Of a stretch of DNA of 64,000 bases, positions 37,352-47,465 are shown piece by piece. Position numbers and translations under genes: made by a program. The stretch's first letter is position 1. Every line of letters begins with the position of its first letter. Location of the stretch: NCBI GenBank assembly GCA_016198685.1, contig JACQID010000007.1:28695-92694 (forward strand), written 5' to 3'. The notes under the pieces are model-generated. The model did not search any database. It worked only from the letters and a program-made list of their open reading frames with translations, and was not told the DNA's origin. The stretch is from Candidatus Aenigmatarchaeota archaeon (GTDB taxonomy: Archaea > Aenigmatarchaeota > Aenigmatarchaeia > GW2011-AR5).

Positions 37352-38629
37352 ATGGTAACTGAATTCAAATTCCCTGATGTCGGTGAAGGCATAGCCGAAG
37401 GCGAATTAGTCAGATGGCGTGTAAAGGAAGGGGATGCTGTCAAGGAGCACGATGTCATAGCTGACATAGAAACTGACAAGGCAATAGTTGAAATACCGGC
37501 ACCACGTGAAGGCATAATACTGAAGCTTCATCATCAGCCTGGTGACACAGTCCAAGTTGGCGAAACCCTTGTTAGTATAGGCGAAAGAGGCGAAACCCTG
37601 AGAAGCGCAGGACCGTCATCAGTGAAGGAACAGCAAAAATCCGTCTCTGTCGTAGGGCAGCTCGAAGAAGCCGGAGAGGAAACAGAACCGTCTGCAATAA
37701 TCCATCCTGCCGTTGTATCTAATGGACAGGACGGGAAGCTCATTCTTCCGGCTGTAAGGCATCTTGCAAAAGAACTGGGTGTCGATATAAATGAAATTAC
37801 AGGCACAGGGAAAGACGGGCGAATTACGGAAAATGATGTCAGAACTGCGGCATCCGAAGGAGATTTACATGAGGAAAAGGTCACGAGCATAAAAGTGACT
37901 AAGAAATACGATTTCTACGGCTATGTGGATAGAATTGCGTTGAAAGGAATCCGCAAGGCGATAGCCGCGAATATGGTAAAATCGCATTCCTCTGCCGTAC
38001 ATGTTACGCACTTTGAGGAGGCTGATGTTACCGATCTTGTCGAACATCGTGAAAAGGAAAAAGACAAGGCAGCGCAGCAAGGCGTGAAGCTCACGTACCT
38101 TCCATTCATTATCAAAGCCCTTATTGAAGCCTTGAGAAACCATCCTTATCTTAATGCAACGATGGTAGAAGATGAGATAATACTGAAAAAATATTACAAC
38201 ATAGGCTTCGCCGTTGATACGGGAGATGGACTCATAGTCCCTAACATAAAACGGGCCGAGGCAAAGAGCATAATTCAGATGGCCAAGGAAATAGAAGACC
38301 TTACAGGAAAAATAAAGAGCAGGTCTTTTGATATCTCTGAGACAAGAGGCGGCACCTTTACTATAACTAACATAGGCTCAATAGGAGGCATTTTCGCAAC
38401 CCCCATAATCAATCCGCCCGAATCGGCGATATTAGCAACAGGCGCAATACGCGAGAAGCCCATGGTTCGCGATGGTAAGATACAAATACGCAAGATGATG
38501 CCGCTTTCGCTTTCATTTGACCATCGCATACTTGACGGGGCTGAAGCAGCACGTTTCACGGACGAGCTGAAGAAATACCTCGAGGATATGGACTTCTTTT
38601 TGATCGAAAGGGCGACCGGGGAATTCTGA
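37352..38629 (+). CDS. pdhC: Dihydrolipoamide acyltransferase E2
   Basis: 425 aa; lipoyl EIETDKAIVEIPAP-type region, E3-binding LPAVRHLAKELGVDINEITGTGKDGRITENDV, catalytic SLSFDHRILDGAEAARF. Confidence 0.94.
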   Translation: MVTEFKFPDVGEGIAEGELVRWRVKEGDAVKEHDVIADIETDKAIVEIPAPREGIILKLHHQPGDTVQVGETLVSIGERGETLRSAGPSSVKEQQKSVSVVGQLEEAGEETEPSAIIHPAVVSNGQDGKLILPAVRHLAKELGVDINEITGTGKDGRITENDVRTAASEGDLHEEKVTSIKVTKKYDFYGYVDRIALKGIRKAIAANMVKSHSSAVHVTHFEEADVTDLVEHREKEKDKAAQQGVKLTYLPFIIKALIEALRNHPYLNATMVEDEIILKKYYNIGFAVDTGDGLIVPNIKRAEAKSIIQMAKEIEDLTGKIKSRSFDISETRGGTFTITNIGSIGGIFATPIINPPESAILATGAIREKPMVRDGKIQIRKMMPLSLSFDHRILDGAEAARFTDELKKYLEDMDFFLIERATGEF

Positions 38630-38642
38630 TTTCGGTGTCTGA

Positions 38643-38942
38643 ATGGTATTCAATATTTTATCACTGTTTGCAATAGGATTTGCATTGTCTGCTATCTCTG
38701 CATTGATTTTGAATATTAGCATGATAGGCACTTTGCAAGGCTTCATTATCGGGGCAATGTTTTATTTGTTCAAATGGCTGAATAAAATAGACATTATTCT
38801 GGTATTAGTTGTGATAGCGGCATTCATGGCAGGGGCAGGCTCATTATCATTTCCCTTCTCCGAATGGATAATCCCTCCATTGGACTTTTCAATAGGGTTC
38901 CTGTTTGGAATAGTGTGCGTATGGGCGGCTTCAATACTATAA
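38643..38942 (+). CDS. Small hydrophobic membrane protein
   Basis: 99 aa, at least three hydrophobic segments. Confidence 0.5.
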   Translation: MVFNILSLFAIGFALSAISALILNISMIGTLQGFIIGAMFYLFKWLNKIDIILVLVVIAAFMAGAGSLSFPFSEWIIPPLDFSIGFLFGIVCVWAASIL

Positions 38943-38946
38943 GAAA

Positions 38947-39180
38947 TCATGTCTTCTTCTTTCCAAGGCCGTTTCTCTTCATGATGCGGCCGTTGTTCTT
39001 CTTGAACCAGAGATAGTCGTCGTATGTCATCTTGCCGTCTATCATCCTAAGGCTTTCGTCCTTGAGCCTTATGGCGCCCGGCGCGAGGCAGTTGAAGCAG
39101 CGAACCTTTTTCACGGAATCCGGACTAATGATATAAGAGTGCCAAGTCTTGTGGCATGACGTGCAGAACCAGAAAGTCAT
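38947..39180 (-). CDS. Zinc-ribbon protein
   Basis: 77 aa; CTSCHKTW...CFNC. Confidence 0.6.
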   Translation of the reverse strand: MTFWFCTSCHKTWHSYIISPDSVKKVRCFNCLAPGAIRLKDESLRMIDGKMTYDDYLWFKKNNGRIMKRNGLGKKKT

Positions 39181-39602
39181 TGAGAGTCACTTTTTGCGTC
39201 TGAGGACAAAACCGCTTCCCTGTATATACCGGCAGAAGAAGGCGTTATGATTATCCATTCCTCTCCAGCGCCTGCAATGTCGCCGTTTATGTTCATGCAT
39301 GCGGTTTTCATCCTTGATATGCAGTGCTTGAGTTCTTCGGTATTAGCTTCTTTCATGTCCCTTATGGACGCTATGACTATGTTTCCATCTCTGACCTTGC
39401 GCATTATCTTGTCAACGCTTGGCAGACCGTCGAGCTTTTCCACCATCACTCTCATTCGCATGACGGCAGAGTCTTCAGGCAATTCGGCATACTGCTCGTC
39501 AGCTGGTGCCGGATTGTCATCTTCTTCCTTTCCAAATAGCGGGAATTTCATCCTGTTTATTAGTCCATGAACGTTTAAATTGTTATACTCAAGGGGGCGC
39601 AA
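39177..39602 (-). CDS. sepF: SepF-like cell division protein
   Basis: 141 aa; MRVMVEKLDGLPSVDKIMRKVRDGNIVIASIRDMKEANTEELKHCISRMKTACMNINGDIAGAGEEWIIITPS matches archaeal SepF/DUF552. Confidence 0.88.
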   Translation of the reverse strand: MRPLEYNNLNVHGLINRMKFPLFGKEEDDNPAPADEQYAELPEDSAVMRMRVMVEKLDGLPSVDKIMRKVRDGNIVIASIRDMKEANTEELKHCISRMKTACMNINGDIAGAGEEWIIITPSSAGIYREAVLSSDAKSDSQ

Positions 39603-39612
39603 CGTTTAAGTC

Positions 39613-40770
39613 GTGGAAATCCATAAATTTATGATGAAAGCCATTTCCCCGCTTCTTGCCGGGATACTGCTCGTAGGCATCACAGCCATCAGTGCCACGA
39701 TGGTTTCAGGTTGGGTGTCCTCCACATTTTCCGAATCGCAGAGGTCAGCGGACAACAGAAGCGCCAGCGTCATAGAATGCTCTACCGCCGGCATAAGCAT
39801 CGACAACGTGCACATTTCCAAGGGCAGCGGCGGTACTGCATCGCTTGCAATTCGGAACAGCGGGGACGTTGACGGACTGAGAATTACAAGCGCGCAGATA
39901 TTCGACCGCCTCGGCAACAACTTCACCGCTAATAACAGCTTGACTCTCAACAGGGGCGAGATTGGGAGGCTGGAGTTCAAATTTCCCGTGCTTGCCAGCA
40001 CGATGACGGACTCCTCGCCGTACGGAAACAACGGCACGTGCATCAGCATGGGAAGCGCATGCGCGTTCACGCTCTCAGGCAAGAGTGGCTCGGCGATGAC
40101 GTTTGACGGCGCCAACGACAATATAAACGTTACAAATTCCAACTCTCTTAATTTCGGGGCATCGACAGACTTCACCCTGAGCGCTTGGATTAAAAGAGAT
40201 TCCAGAACCGGGCAGAGCGAGAACATCGTTTTGTTCAAGGGCGATGGTGCGGGTAACACCAAGGGTTACTGGGTTTCGGTGCGAGGAAGCCTTAACCAAG
40301 TGCGATTCGCAATCAGCAATGATACTGGCGGCTTTGCCGCAAACAACATACAGTTCGATAGCAATACAAACATAACCCTTGGCGAATGGCATCACGTAAC
40401 CGTGACTGCCGACCGTGACGGGAATGCTACCATATACATTGACGGAATCAGAGAGAGCACACGAAATATTTCGACTGTCGGAAACATAGACGTTTCTTCA
40501 AAAAATCTGGTGATCGGCGCGTTAGACCCGGGCAATTGGCGCTTTGATGGCGTGATAGACGACATGAAGATATGGAACAGGGCGCTTTCGGAGACTGAGA
40601 TAAACCAATCCATGAATGGGCTGGAAATGAACCAGGCCGGGCTTGTGATGTGGCAAAAGTTCGATGAGGCTAAAGGGATATTATCATGCCCGGGAGATTT
40701 TGAAGAAGCCCGCGTCACGACGCAATGCGCGGACGCTGTGGATACCTATAGGCAAGCCCCGGCATGTTGA
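39613..40770 (+). CDS. Pilin-like LamG-domain protein (paralog A)
   Basis: MMKAISPLLAGILLVGITAISATMVSGW signal; LamG core FTLSAWIKRDSR...GEWHHVTVTADRDGNATIYIDG...FDGVIDDMKIWNRALS. Confidence 0.85.
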   Translation: MEIHKFMMKAISPLLAGILLVGITAISATMVSGWVSSTFSESQRSADNRSASVIECSTAGISIDNVHISKGSGGTASLAIRNSGDVDGLRITSAQIFDRLGNNFTANNSLTLNRGEIGRLEFKFPVLASTMTDSSPYGNNGTCISMGSACAFTLSGKSGSAMTFDGANDNINVTNSNSLNFGASTDFTLSAWIKRDSRTGQSENIVLFKGDGAGNTKGYWVSVRGSLNQVRFAISNDTGGFAANNIQFDSNTNITLGEWHHVTVTADRDGNATIYIDGIRESTRNISTVGNIDVSSKNLVIGALDPGNWRFDGVIDDMKIWNRALSETEINQSMNGLEMNQAGLVMWQKFDEAKGILSCPGDFEEARVTTQCADAVDTYRQAPAC

Positions 40771-40822
40771 CTGCATGCCGATAGTGGATTTCATTTAAGT
40801 ATATTGCCGGGAAATTAAATCT

Positions 40823-41088
40823 GGAGGCTAGATCGGGCGTTTAGCGGGCGCCTGTAGCCGGCAAACCGCTCCAGCCGGGATCGAAGCCTGAAGGCGTTGC
40901 ATATTACATGCAAGGCCCCTCGTCCGAGCGGAGATGTCCAGTCCCTTGGGATTTCTGCATGGCGAAGCCGGTCAGGCCCGGAAGGGAGCAGCCGTAAACC
41001 ACGTCAGAAGTGCTCAGGGGCCAGCTGAACGGAGCAGAGATGAGGATCAGTCTTGCATGGCGTATGCAGCCACTAAGGGCGTGCCTCC
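40823..41088 (+). ncRNA. ffs: Signal recognition particle 7S RNA
   Basis: Helix 8 core GCCGGTCAGGCCCGGAAGGGAGCAGCC (about 40968-40994); termini ggaggc (40823) and gcctcc (41083-41088) complementary. Confidence 0.88.
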
Positions 41089-41108
41089 ATTATACTTACG
41101 GCGATTCC

Positions 41109-41699
41109 ATGGAGCAAAATGAGTTGAAGGACATTATCATTTCCGCAGGAGCCTTGGCTCTGGCTTTCAGCCTTGCGATGGCAGGCGGCATTGCAGGAAT
41201 GCGATTTCTCACGTTTGAAGCGTTTCTTTTGTCTTTAATTTCCGTATCTTTAGGATTCATACTTCACGAGCTTGCGCATAGGGCTGTCGCCAGAAAATAC
41301 GGAGCTCACGCGGAGTTCCGGATGTGGAGGATGGGAATTGCAATAGCTCTGGCGTCTTCCCTCTTTGGATGGGTTTTTGCCGCGCCAGGAGCGGTCTATA
41401 TCTATCCAAAATCCGACATGTGGGGCAGGTCATCGCTATCAAAAAAAACTAATGGAATAATATCTATTGCCGGCCCAATGACCAACATAGTTTTAGCGCT
41501 AGCGTTTTTTGCCGTGGATAAGATCATTCCTCTGGGCCCAGTTGCTTCTTTGGCAGTATCGATAAACGTCTGGCTCGCATTCTTCAACATGCTGCCTTTG
41601 CCGCCGCTTGACGGCAGCAAGGTATTTGCATGGGATATCAGGCTCTGGCTTGCTTGCATCGTCCTGCTCGGCCTAATGGTTGGCCAAGTTTCTGCCTGA
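41109..41699 (+). CDS. M50/site-2-protease-like membrane peptidase
   Basis: FILHELAHRAVARKYGAHAEF (HExxH) and NMLPLPPLDGSKV; start placed downstream of the SRP RNA. Confidence 0.85.
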   Translation: MEQNELKDIIISAGALALAFSLAMAGGIAGMRFLTFEAFLLSLISVSLGFILHELAHRAVARKYGAHAEFRMWRMGIAIALASSLFGWVFAAPGAVYIYPKSDMWGRSSLSKKTNGIISIAGPMTNIVLALAFFAVDKIIPLGPVASLAVSINVWLAFFNMLPLPPLDGSKVFAWDIRLWLACIVLLGLMVGQVSA

Positions 41700-41710
41700 A
41701 GAATAAATAC

Positions 41711-42973
41711 ATGAAATCCCAGATGATATTAGCCATGGAAACAATCATAGGAAGAGACCAGAAAGACAGGGAAATTTATGGCAATAGAGGCGTCATAATA
41801 ATAGGGAAGAATCTTGTCGGTGAAGGCGAAGATGCACACCTCACTACGGATGTTTTTCTTGACGTTGCAAGGCCCCATGTCATGACAATCTGCGGCAAGC
41901 GCGGCGAAGGGAAGAGTTTCTCGCTTGGAATAATCGCAGAAGGCCTGCAAGCTCTGACTGATGACATACGGAACAGGTTATGCACTATCATTATTGACAC
42001 CCAAGGAATATTCTGGACAATGAAAACGCCGAATGAAAAAGATATAATGCTTCTTAGAGAATGGAACCAATCGCCAAAGGGCTTCCAGGCGGCGGTCTAT
42101 GTTCCAGATGGCCAGATAAGAGCTTTTACATCTGCAGGCGTGGATTACGATGGCTCTTTCTCTTTTGCGCCTTCTGAACTCAGTGAAGAAGATTGGCTGA
42201 GCATTTTTGAGCTTAAGGCATCCGAGCCCCTTGGCACGCTTCTGCAGCTTGTTCTTGGAAGGCTGCCGCATGGATATTCGATTGCGGATATGATAGCGCA
42301 AGTCGGCACGGAGGAAGGTTTTGAGGATGAGAAAAAAACGCTAGAAGGCATGCTAAGGAATGCTGCAGGGTGGGGCATATTCGGTTCTTCAAAAATGCCG
42401 CCTCTTCTTGTTCCAGGCAAGCTTTCTGTAATGGATTTCAGCTTAACGCCGCAGAACGTCAGGGCGTTGATGCTGGCTATCATTAGCAGAAGAATATTTT
42501 CAGAGAGAACAGCTTCCAGGCGCAAGGAAGAGCTCATGGAGATGGAATTTCTTGGCGAAGCTAGGGTACCGATGCCTTGGATTCTTGTTGATGAAGCGCA
42601 TAATTTCGTGCCATCGGACGAAACAACACCTTCGTCAGAGATGCTGAACAAGATTGTCAAGGAAGGAAGACAGCCGGGAATATCAATTGTGTTTGCAACC
42701 CAACGGCCCATGAAGCTTCATCCTGACGTTCTTTCCCAATGCGATATCATCATATCGCACAGGCTCACGGCAGAGGAAGATGTGAATTCATTGAAGTCGA
42801 TAATGCAGACGTATATGCTTTTTGACATAGCCAAATACATAAATGACCTGCCTAAACTCAAGGGCGTGGCCATAGTTCTTGATGATAACTCAGAACGCAT
42901 ATACAAGATAAGGGTGAAGCCCAGGCAGAGCTGGCATGCAGGCTCTTCGGCTACTGCGCTTCCCGGGAGATAG
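41711..42973 (+). CDS. HerA-like (DUF87) ATPase
   Basis: VMTICGKRGEGKSFSLGIIAEGL Walker A, PMPWILVDEAHNFVP Walker B, GISIVFATQRP. Confidence 0.85.
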   Translation: MKSQMILAMETIIGRDQKDREIYGNRGVIIIGKNLVGEGEDAHLTTDVFLDVARPHVMTICGKRGEGKSFSLGIIAEGLQALTDDIRNRLCTIIIDTQGIFWTMKTPNEKDIMLLREWNQSPKGFQAAVYVPDGQIRAFTSAGVDYDGSFSFAPSELSEEDWLSIFELKASEPLGTLLQLVLGRLPHGYSIADMIAQVGTEEGFEDEKKTLEGMLRNAAGWGIFGSSKMPPLLVPGKLSVMDFSLTPQNVRALMLAIISRRIFSERTASRRKEELMEMEFLGEARVPMPWILVDEAHNFVPSDETTPSSEMLNKIVKEGRQPGISIVFATQRPMKLHPDVLSQCDIIISHRLTAEEDVNSLKSIMQTYMLFDIAKYINDLPKLKGVAIVLDDNSERIYKIRVKPRQSWHAGSSATALPGR

Positions 42974-43001
42974 CTTTTAAGTGCCGAGAAATTATTAGTT
43001 T

Positions 43002-44138
43002 ATGATGAAGGGCATATCGCCCCTCCTTGCAGGAATAATGCTAGTGGCAATCACGGCTGTCAGCGCTACAATTATTTCAGGGTGGGTGTCTTCGACTTTT
43101 TCCGAATCCCAGCGGTCTGTGGACAATACGAGTAGCGGTGTCATCCGGTGCTCTACAGCAGACATAACCATCGATAATGTATATATTAGAGATGGCAGCG
43201 GCGGAAGCGCCTCTATTGCAGTGCGGAATAGCGGATATGTGGATGGGATGAGGGTAACGAGTGCCCAAATATTTGACCGTCTTGGCAACAACTTTACAGC
43301 AAATAACAGCATGACGCTCAATAAAGGCGATATAGGCGGGTTGGAATTTAACTTTCCTTCTGTTGCAGACACAGTGAACGATTCTTCAAGCAACGGCAAT
43401 GGCGGTGTTTGCACTAATATGCCAGGAAACAGATGCGGGTTTACACTTTCAGGGAAAAGCGGCTCGGCCATGGAATTTGACGGTATCGACGATTACATTA
43501 ATATTTCAGATTCATCAAGCCTGAATATAACAGCTTCTGCTATTACCATAGAACTATGGGTAAAACCAGGCGGTACTGATGCGCGGAGTTTTTATAGTGT
43601 ATTAAGAAAGGGAAATTTCAGCGGTGATCCCCTTACTTCTTACAATTATGTACTTTTTATTCGAGGATCGAGCAGTCATAATGCCCTTTATGCGCAATTC
43701 AAAGGCACCGTAGGTAATTTTAGCGCAGGTACATCGAATGAGGTCGTGAGCAATCATGTATGGCAGCATATAGCGACGCGCTACAATGGCAGTACGGTTT
43801 CGTTTTACAGGGATGGTATTTTGGTCAGCAGCTCGGATGCCGTGTTGGGCAATCTTGTCGCATTCCCAAGTCTGCTGTTTATAGGGAGGTCGCAAACACA
43901 GAGTGAGTATTTCAACGGAACGATAGATGAAGTGAAGATATGGAACAGGGCGCTTTCGGACACTGAGATAAACCAATCCATGAATGGGCTGGAAATGAAC
44001 CAGGCCGGGCTTGCGATGTGGCAGAGATTCAATGGAGGAAAGGGAATCCTTTCATGCCCTGCCGACTTTGGGGAGGCGCGAGTGACGACGCAATGCGCGG
44101 ACGCTGTGGATACTTACAAGGAGGCGCCTTCGTGCTAA
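43002..44138 (+). CDS. Pilin-like LamG-domain protein (paralog B)
   Basis: MMKGISPLLAGIMLVAITAVSATIISGW; LamG core; C-terminus SCPADFGEARVTTQCADAVDTYKEAPSC as in paralog A. Confidence 0.85.
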   Translation: MMKGISPLLAGIMLVAITAVSATIISGWVSSTFSESQRSVDNTSSGVIRCSTADITIDNVYIRDGSGGSASIAVRNSGYVDGMRVTSAQIFDRLGNNFTANNSMTLNKGDIGGLEFNFPSVADTVNDSSSNGNGGVCTNMPGNRCGFTLSGKSGSAMEFDGIDDYINISDSSSLNITASAITIELWVKPGGTDARSFYSVLRKGNFSGDPLTSYNYVLFIRGSSSHNALYAQFKGTVGNFSAGTSNEVVSNHVWQHIATRYNGSTVSFYRDGILVSSSDAVLGNLVAFPSLLFIGRSQTQSEYFNGTIDEVKIWNRALSDTEINQSMNGLEMNQAGLAMWQRFNGGKGILSCPADFGEARVTTQCADAVDTYKEAPSC

Positions 44139-44139
44139 A

Positions 44140-45339
44140 TCATTTCATATGGACTGCAATGACGTCAAGTTCTTTGCATACGCAAGGAACGCCGAGTATT
44201 CCAGAAACTGAAGGATTAGTCCTTCCTTCGTCACCGGATATAAGTTCTTTGATGTAAAGGCCGCTCTGGCCTTTGACAGTGATTTCGAATGATTTGCTGT
44301 TTATGTATTTCGTTTTTATTCCTTTGACAGATCTTCTTCTCATCAAGTCCGAACGCCTATGAAGGACTCTTCGCGGCGTCTGCTGGTTGATTTCCTTGAG
44401 AGCGGATAGCTTAGCGAGATCCTTTCTTTTTATCAAACCGGAAGTTTTGACGAGAGCGCGATAAGTCTTGTCAAGCTTCGCATCCTTCAGTTTTCTCACT
44501 TCTTCAATATTCGAAATTCTTGCATTCCTGATTTTCACGCCTGCACCGACTTTTTTTGCAAGTGCAGGAGCATTAATATCACGTTTTTTCGGGTCAAGGA
44601 TCTCAAGCACAAACGGCCTCCATGCAAGGCATCGGGCATCTATATCCTCGCGGCCGGCTCCATGAAACTTGTGGCCGCTTCCATTCGTTACTTTCATGAA
44701 AGGCTTTGCGGTTATCTGTTCAACCGACGTCTTGTACTTGCCGGAGGGCCATCGTGTCTGCGGTATGCCTCTTTTGAGCTTCTGGTATTCCCCATAAATG
44801 AAAAGGGGGTTTATCTCCATGCTGACAGTGTTAGTGTTCAAGTCAATAAGAAACACGACATCCGGCCGTTTTGCCGAGAATTTCTTGCCTATGTGTTTTT
44901 CTATCAGCTTTCCTGCTTCGCGGTTTATCTCTGCCTTCAAAGGTTCGCAGTGGTCTATGCCAACACGCTCCCATAGATTGTCTTCGGCAGTCGCAAGCTC
45001 GGAAGACGGGCGAGTGCCCACAAGGAATGTGGCGAATTCCGCTTTCTTCGCTTGCAATGCGGCCTTCTTGACATAAGTGGCGAGTTCATTGAAAATTCCA
45101 AAGCATACTGAGCATTGCGCGGCCTCTGAAACAGAGGGCTTGGTACGGAGGGTGAAACCCGGAACGCTCGATGCATCTATATTTGCGTTGCCTGCGTCTG
45201 CTGCCATGGCCACAACCATTCTTATGGCGCGGCCCCTTTCAACATTCGTAAATCCGGAAAGAAGCTGGGAGAACTGCCTCCCAAGGCAGTGGTCGCAAAC
45301 GGGCTGCGCCAGTATTTTCAGCGCTTTTTCGATTATCAT
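44140..45339 (-). CDS. pus10: tRNA pseudouridine synthase Pus10
   Basis: 399 aa; CDHCLGRQF zinc module, THUMP-like region, GAGREDIDARCLAWRPFVLEI, LYIKELISGDEGRTNPSVSGILG. Confidence 0.92.
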   Translation of the reverse strand: MIIEKALKILAQPVCDHCLGRQFSQLLSGFTNVERGRAIRMVVAMAADAGNANIDASSVPGFTLRTKPSVSEAAQCSVCFGIFNELATYVKKAALQAKKAEFATFLVGTRPSSELATAEDNLWERVGIDHCEPLKAEINREAGKLIEKHIGKKFSAKRPDVVFLIDLNTNTVSMEINPLFIYGEYQKLKRGIPQTRWPSGKYKTSVEQITAKPFMKVTNGSGHKFHGAGREDIDARCLAWRPFVLEILDPKKRDINAPALAKKVGAGVKIRNARISNIEEVRKLKDAKLDKTYRALVKTSGLIKRKDLAKLSALKEINQQTPRRVLHRRSDLMRRRSVKGIKTKYINSKSFEITVKGQSGLYIKELISGDEGRTNPSVSGILGVPCVCKELDVIAVHMK

Positions 45340-45349
45340 ATAAGCCTTA

Positions 45350-45358
45350 TTGTAACGT
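45350..45358. repeat. Left target-site duplication TTGTAACGT
   Basis: Identical 9-mer abuts the right end at 49045-49053. Confidence 0.9.
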
Positions 45359-45417
45359 GGCTTTGTTTAAATAATCGTTTTCTGTTTAATAAATAGGGAA
45401 AGTGTTTAAAATTGAGT

Positions 45418-45906
45418 TCATTTCAATATTTTCCTTAAGTAATCTATAAAGTCCAATACTAATCGTCTACATTCTGCGGACTTTTTGTAACTTATAGTAA
45501 TGTTATTTGCTTCTTTATAATGAACAATTTTATCTCTCAAGTCTTCAAGCGAAGTAATATCTTTCCAAATTTTTTTCTGTTTAAACTTTTTTACATCTTT
45601 TTTTGAAAAATAGTTTATTATAAAGATGATTTTCTTAGTTGTGGAAGGTCTTATCGTTATTTCTTTGAATCTGCCATCATCGTCAACCTTCATTTCCTTT
45701 TCCTTTAAGAACGCCTTTATGTGTTCTTTTATTCTTGTTCCTTCTTTAAGACTCTCAAATAGAGTGTTGATATACGTTTCTAATGCTATCCATGAAAGTA
45801 ACACAGAAGCTATATGATTGAATTCTCGTTCTTCACTAAGTTTTGTTCGTGTAGAATTATCTAAAAAATATTTGCTTGCACACAAATAAAACCTAAAAGT
45901 TTTCAT
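45418..45906 (-). CDS. HEPN-like protein (transposon passenger)
   Basis: 162 aa, mostly helical-looking; SWIALETYINTLFESL early helix and late LRDKIVHYKEA (R-x4-H). Confidence 0.6.
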   Translation of the reverse strand: MKTFRFYLCASKYFLDNSTRTKLSEEREFNHIASVLLSWIALETYINTLFESLKEGTRIKEHIKAFLKEKEMKVDDDGRFKEITIRPSTTKKIIFIINYFSKKDVKKFKQKKIWKDITSLEDLRDKIVHYKEANNITISYKKSAECRRLVLDFIDYLRKILK

Positions 45907-47343
45907 TTAAAAAGCCCGTTTTCTGCTTTCTTCCGCTCTCTTACTATCTTGATTTGAATGGAATATTGCAATTGCCGAGTTGCACATCTCTTCTGTTATT
46001 TTTGGTTTAGAAGAATTGGAATAACCCAAAAATAGATGTAACAATCTGCCTCGTTCTTTTTCATCGTTTCTCACTCCAAGACCCCTATAAGACTCCTTAT
46101 CTAAACTTTTATGAGATGCCTTAGCCATAGCGGATGCGTTAAGTGGGTCATCACCATTACATAGGTCTGGAAGAGCATAAAGTTTTTTTAATCGGTCGGG
46201 AAATCTTCGTAAAACCCCTGCGCTGAATGCCCAACTTGTGATTAATGCCAAGTTGAAAGCCTTTATTTTAAATTCCTTCTTTGCAGTGCCTTTCATTTTA
46301 TCTGCATTTTTGAATTGCATATCATGAAGTTTTGTGAACATTTTTCCGGCTTCTATTAATTCTGCATCATTAAAACCGCCGGATGACTTGAATTTATTGA
46401 AATATTTCATATATTCCGAGTCTATGTCTCTGCCAGATTTGCATAGAAAAGGAATTTCAGAATCACGGTCTATATCACCTTTATATTCCCGCCCCCTGAA
46501 GAAATTAACAACAAAACTCCTCACCATTCTTACTGTTGGGCTAAACTCGTCATCATACCTTCTTTTGTCACCAAAATTTTCATCCTTTTTCAAAATGCCC
46601 GTTTCTTGTGCAAACTTTTTAAGATTTGGGGGCAAAATTTCTTCTCTCAATCTATCCCGCAAGTCTGGTGCGACATTAATATTTGTATTTGCTATTCGCA
46701 TTACGTCTTCTCTTTGTATTTTGTCAAGATTAAAATAAACTTTGAGCTGGTGAATGGCATTTATTTTTCCTTTTAGGGCTTCTTTGATTGCTTCGTATCT
46801 ATGTTGACCGCCCAATATTTTAAGTGGTTTGCTCCCACCGTCTTTATTATAAAATTCTATAACCATATCAGAAAATGGTCTACCTTCTTTTGCATCTTCT
46901 ACCATTTGTTCAAAATAATAATTATCACTTTCTAATTCTCTATTCGCCCTATTTGCTTCTTCCGATTCTGGAGTCATTTTGGCATCGGGGTCGCTTAGTT
47001 TTATGAAATCTTCTGATATGATATGGCATTCCGTATAGAATGCCCCAGATTTGCCATCCCTTAGTATAACCAACGGCAGAAGCCATCTTTTCTCGCAAAC
47101 AGGAATTTGTTTTCTAAATTCTGCAATTTCACTTAGAGTGTCCGCAGAAATTTCCATTTCACTCATAATTTCTTTTGATTCTATCAAAGGCTTGATGCCT
47201 CGTAGGATTAGTTCTTCTACTGCTTGATTATTATTTTTCAGCCCCCGTTCTAATTTATATAGCACAACCTTATTCCAAAGTTCATCTGTTGTTGATAATT
47301 GTAACTTTGTGGATGTTTGTTTGTTATCTTCCATAGTTATCAA
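45907..47343 (-). CDS. DGQHR/ParB-Srx-like protein with N-terminal RHH-like segment (transposon passenger)
   Basis: 478 aa; ILGGQHRYEAIKEAL motif; N-terminal TKLQLSTTDELWNKVVLYKLERGLKNNNQAVEELILRGI. Confidence 0.65.
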   Translation of the reverse strand: MITMEDNKQTSTKLQLSTTDELWNKVVLYKLERGLKNNNQAVEELILRGIKPLIESKEIMSEMEISADTLSEIAEFRKQIPVCEKRWLLPLVILRDGKSGAFYTECHIISEDFIKLSDPDAKMTPESEEANRANRELESDNYYFEQMVEDAKEGRPFSDMVIEFYNKDGGSKPLKILGGQHRYEAIKEALKGKINAIHQLKVYFNLDKIQREDVMRIANTNINVAPDLRDRLREEILPPNLKKFAQETGILKKDENFGDKRRYDDEFSPTVRMVRSFVVNFFRGREYKGDIDRDSEIPFLCKSGRDIDSEYMKYFNKFKSSGGFNDAELIEAGKMFTKLHDMQFKNADKMKGTAKKEFKIKAFNLALITSWAFSAGVLRRFPDRLKKLYALPDLCNGDDPLNASAMAKASHKSLDKESYRGLGVRNDEKERGRLLHLFLGYSNSSKPKITEEMCNSAIAIFHSNQDSKRAEESRKRAF

Positions 47344-47465
47344 TGTAAGCTAATATATTTAAAACTTTCTATTTCTATTGATAATCATTGATTTATATCA
47401 ATAGATATCTTTAAATAATTTTATAATAATACTCATTGATAAATATTGATAATTGTTGATAGATA
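47336..47465. promoter_or_regulatory. ATTGATA iteron cluster between divergent passenger and transposase genes
   Basis: ATTGAT/ATCAAT units in ttatcaatg, ctattgataatcattgatttatatcaatagatat, cattgataaatattgataattgttgatagatat. Confidence 0.7.

Noticed and set aside
40934-41122. ORF within the SRP RNA and the extended start (41010) of the M50 peptidase
   Set aside because: Overlaps structured SRP RNA; the peptidase start at 41109 lies just after the RNA
47336-47465. ATTGATA repeats as CRISPR or replication origin
   Set aside because: Units are too short and irregular for CRISPR; no Cdc6/Orc gene nearby; better explained as operators within the transposon
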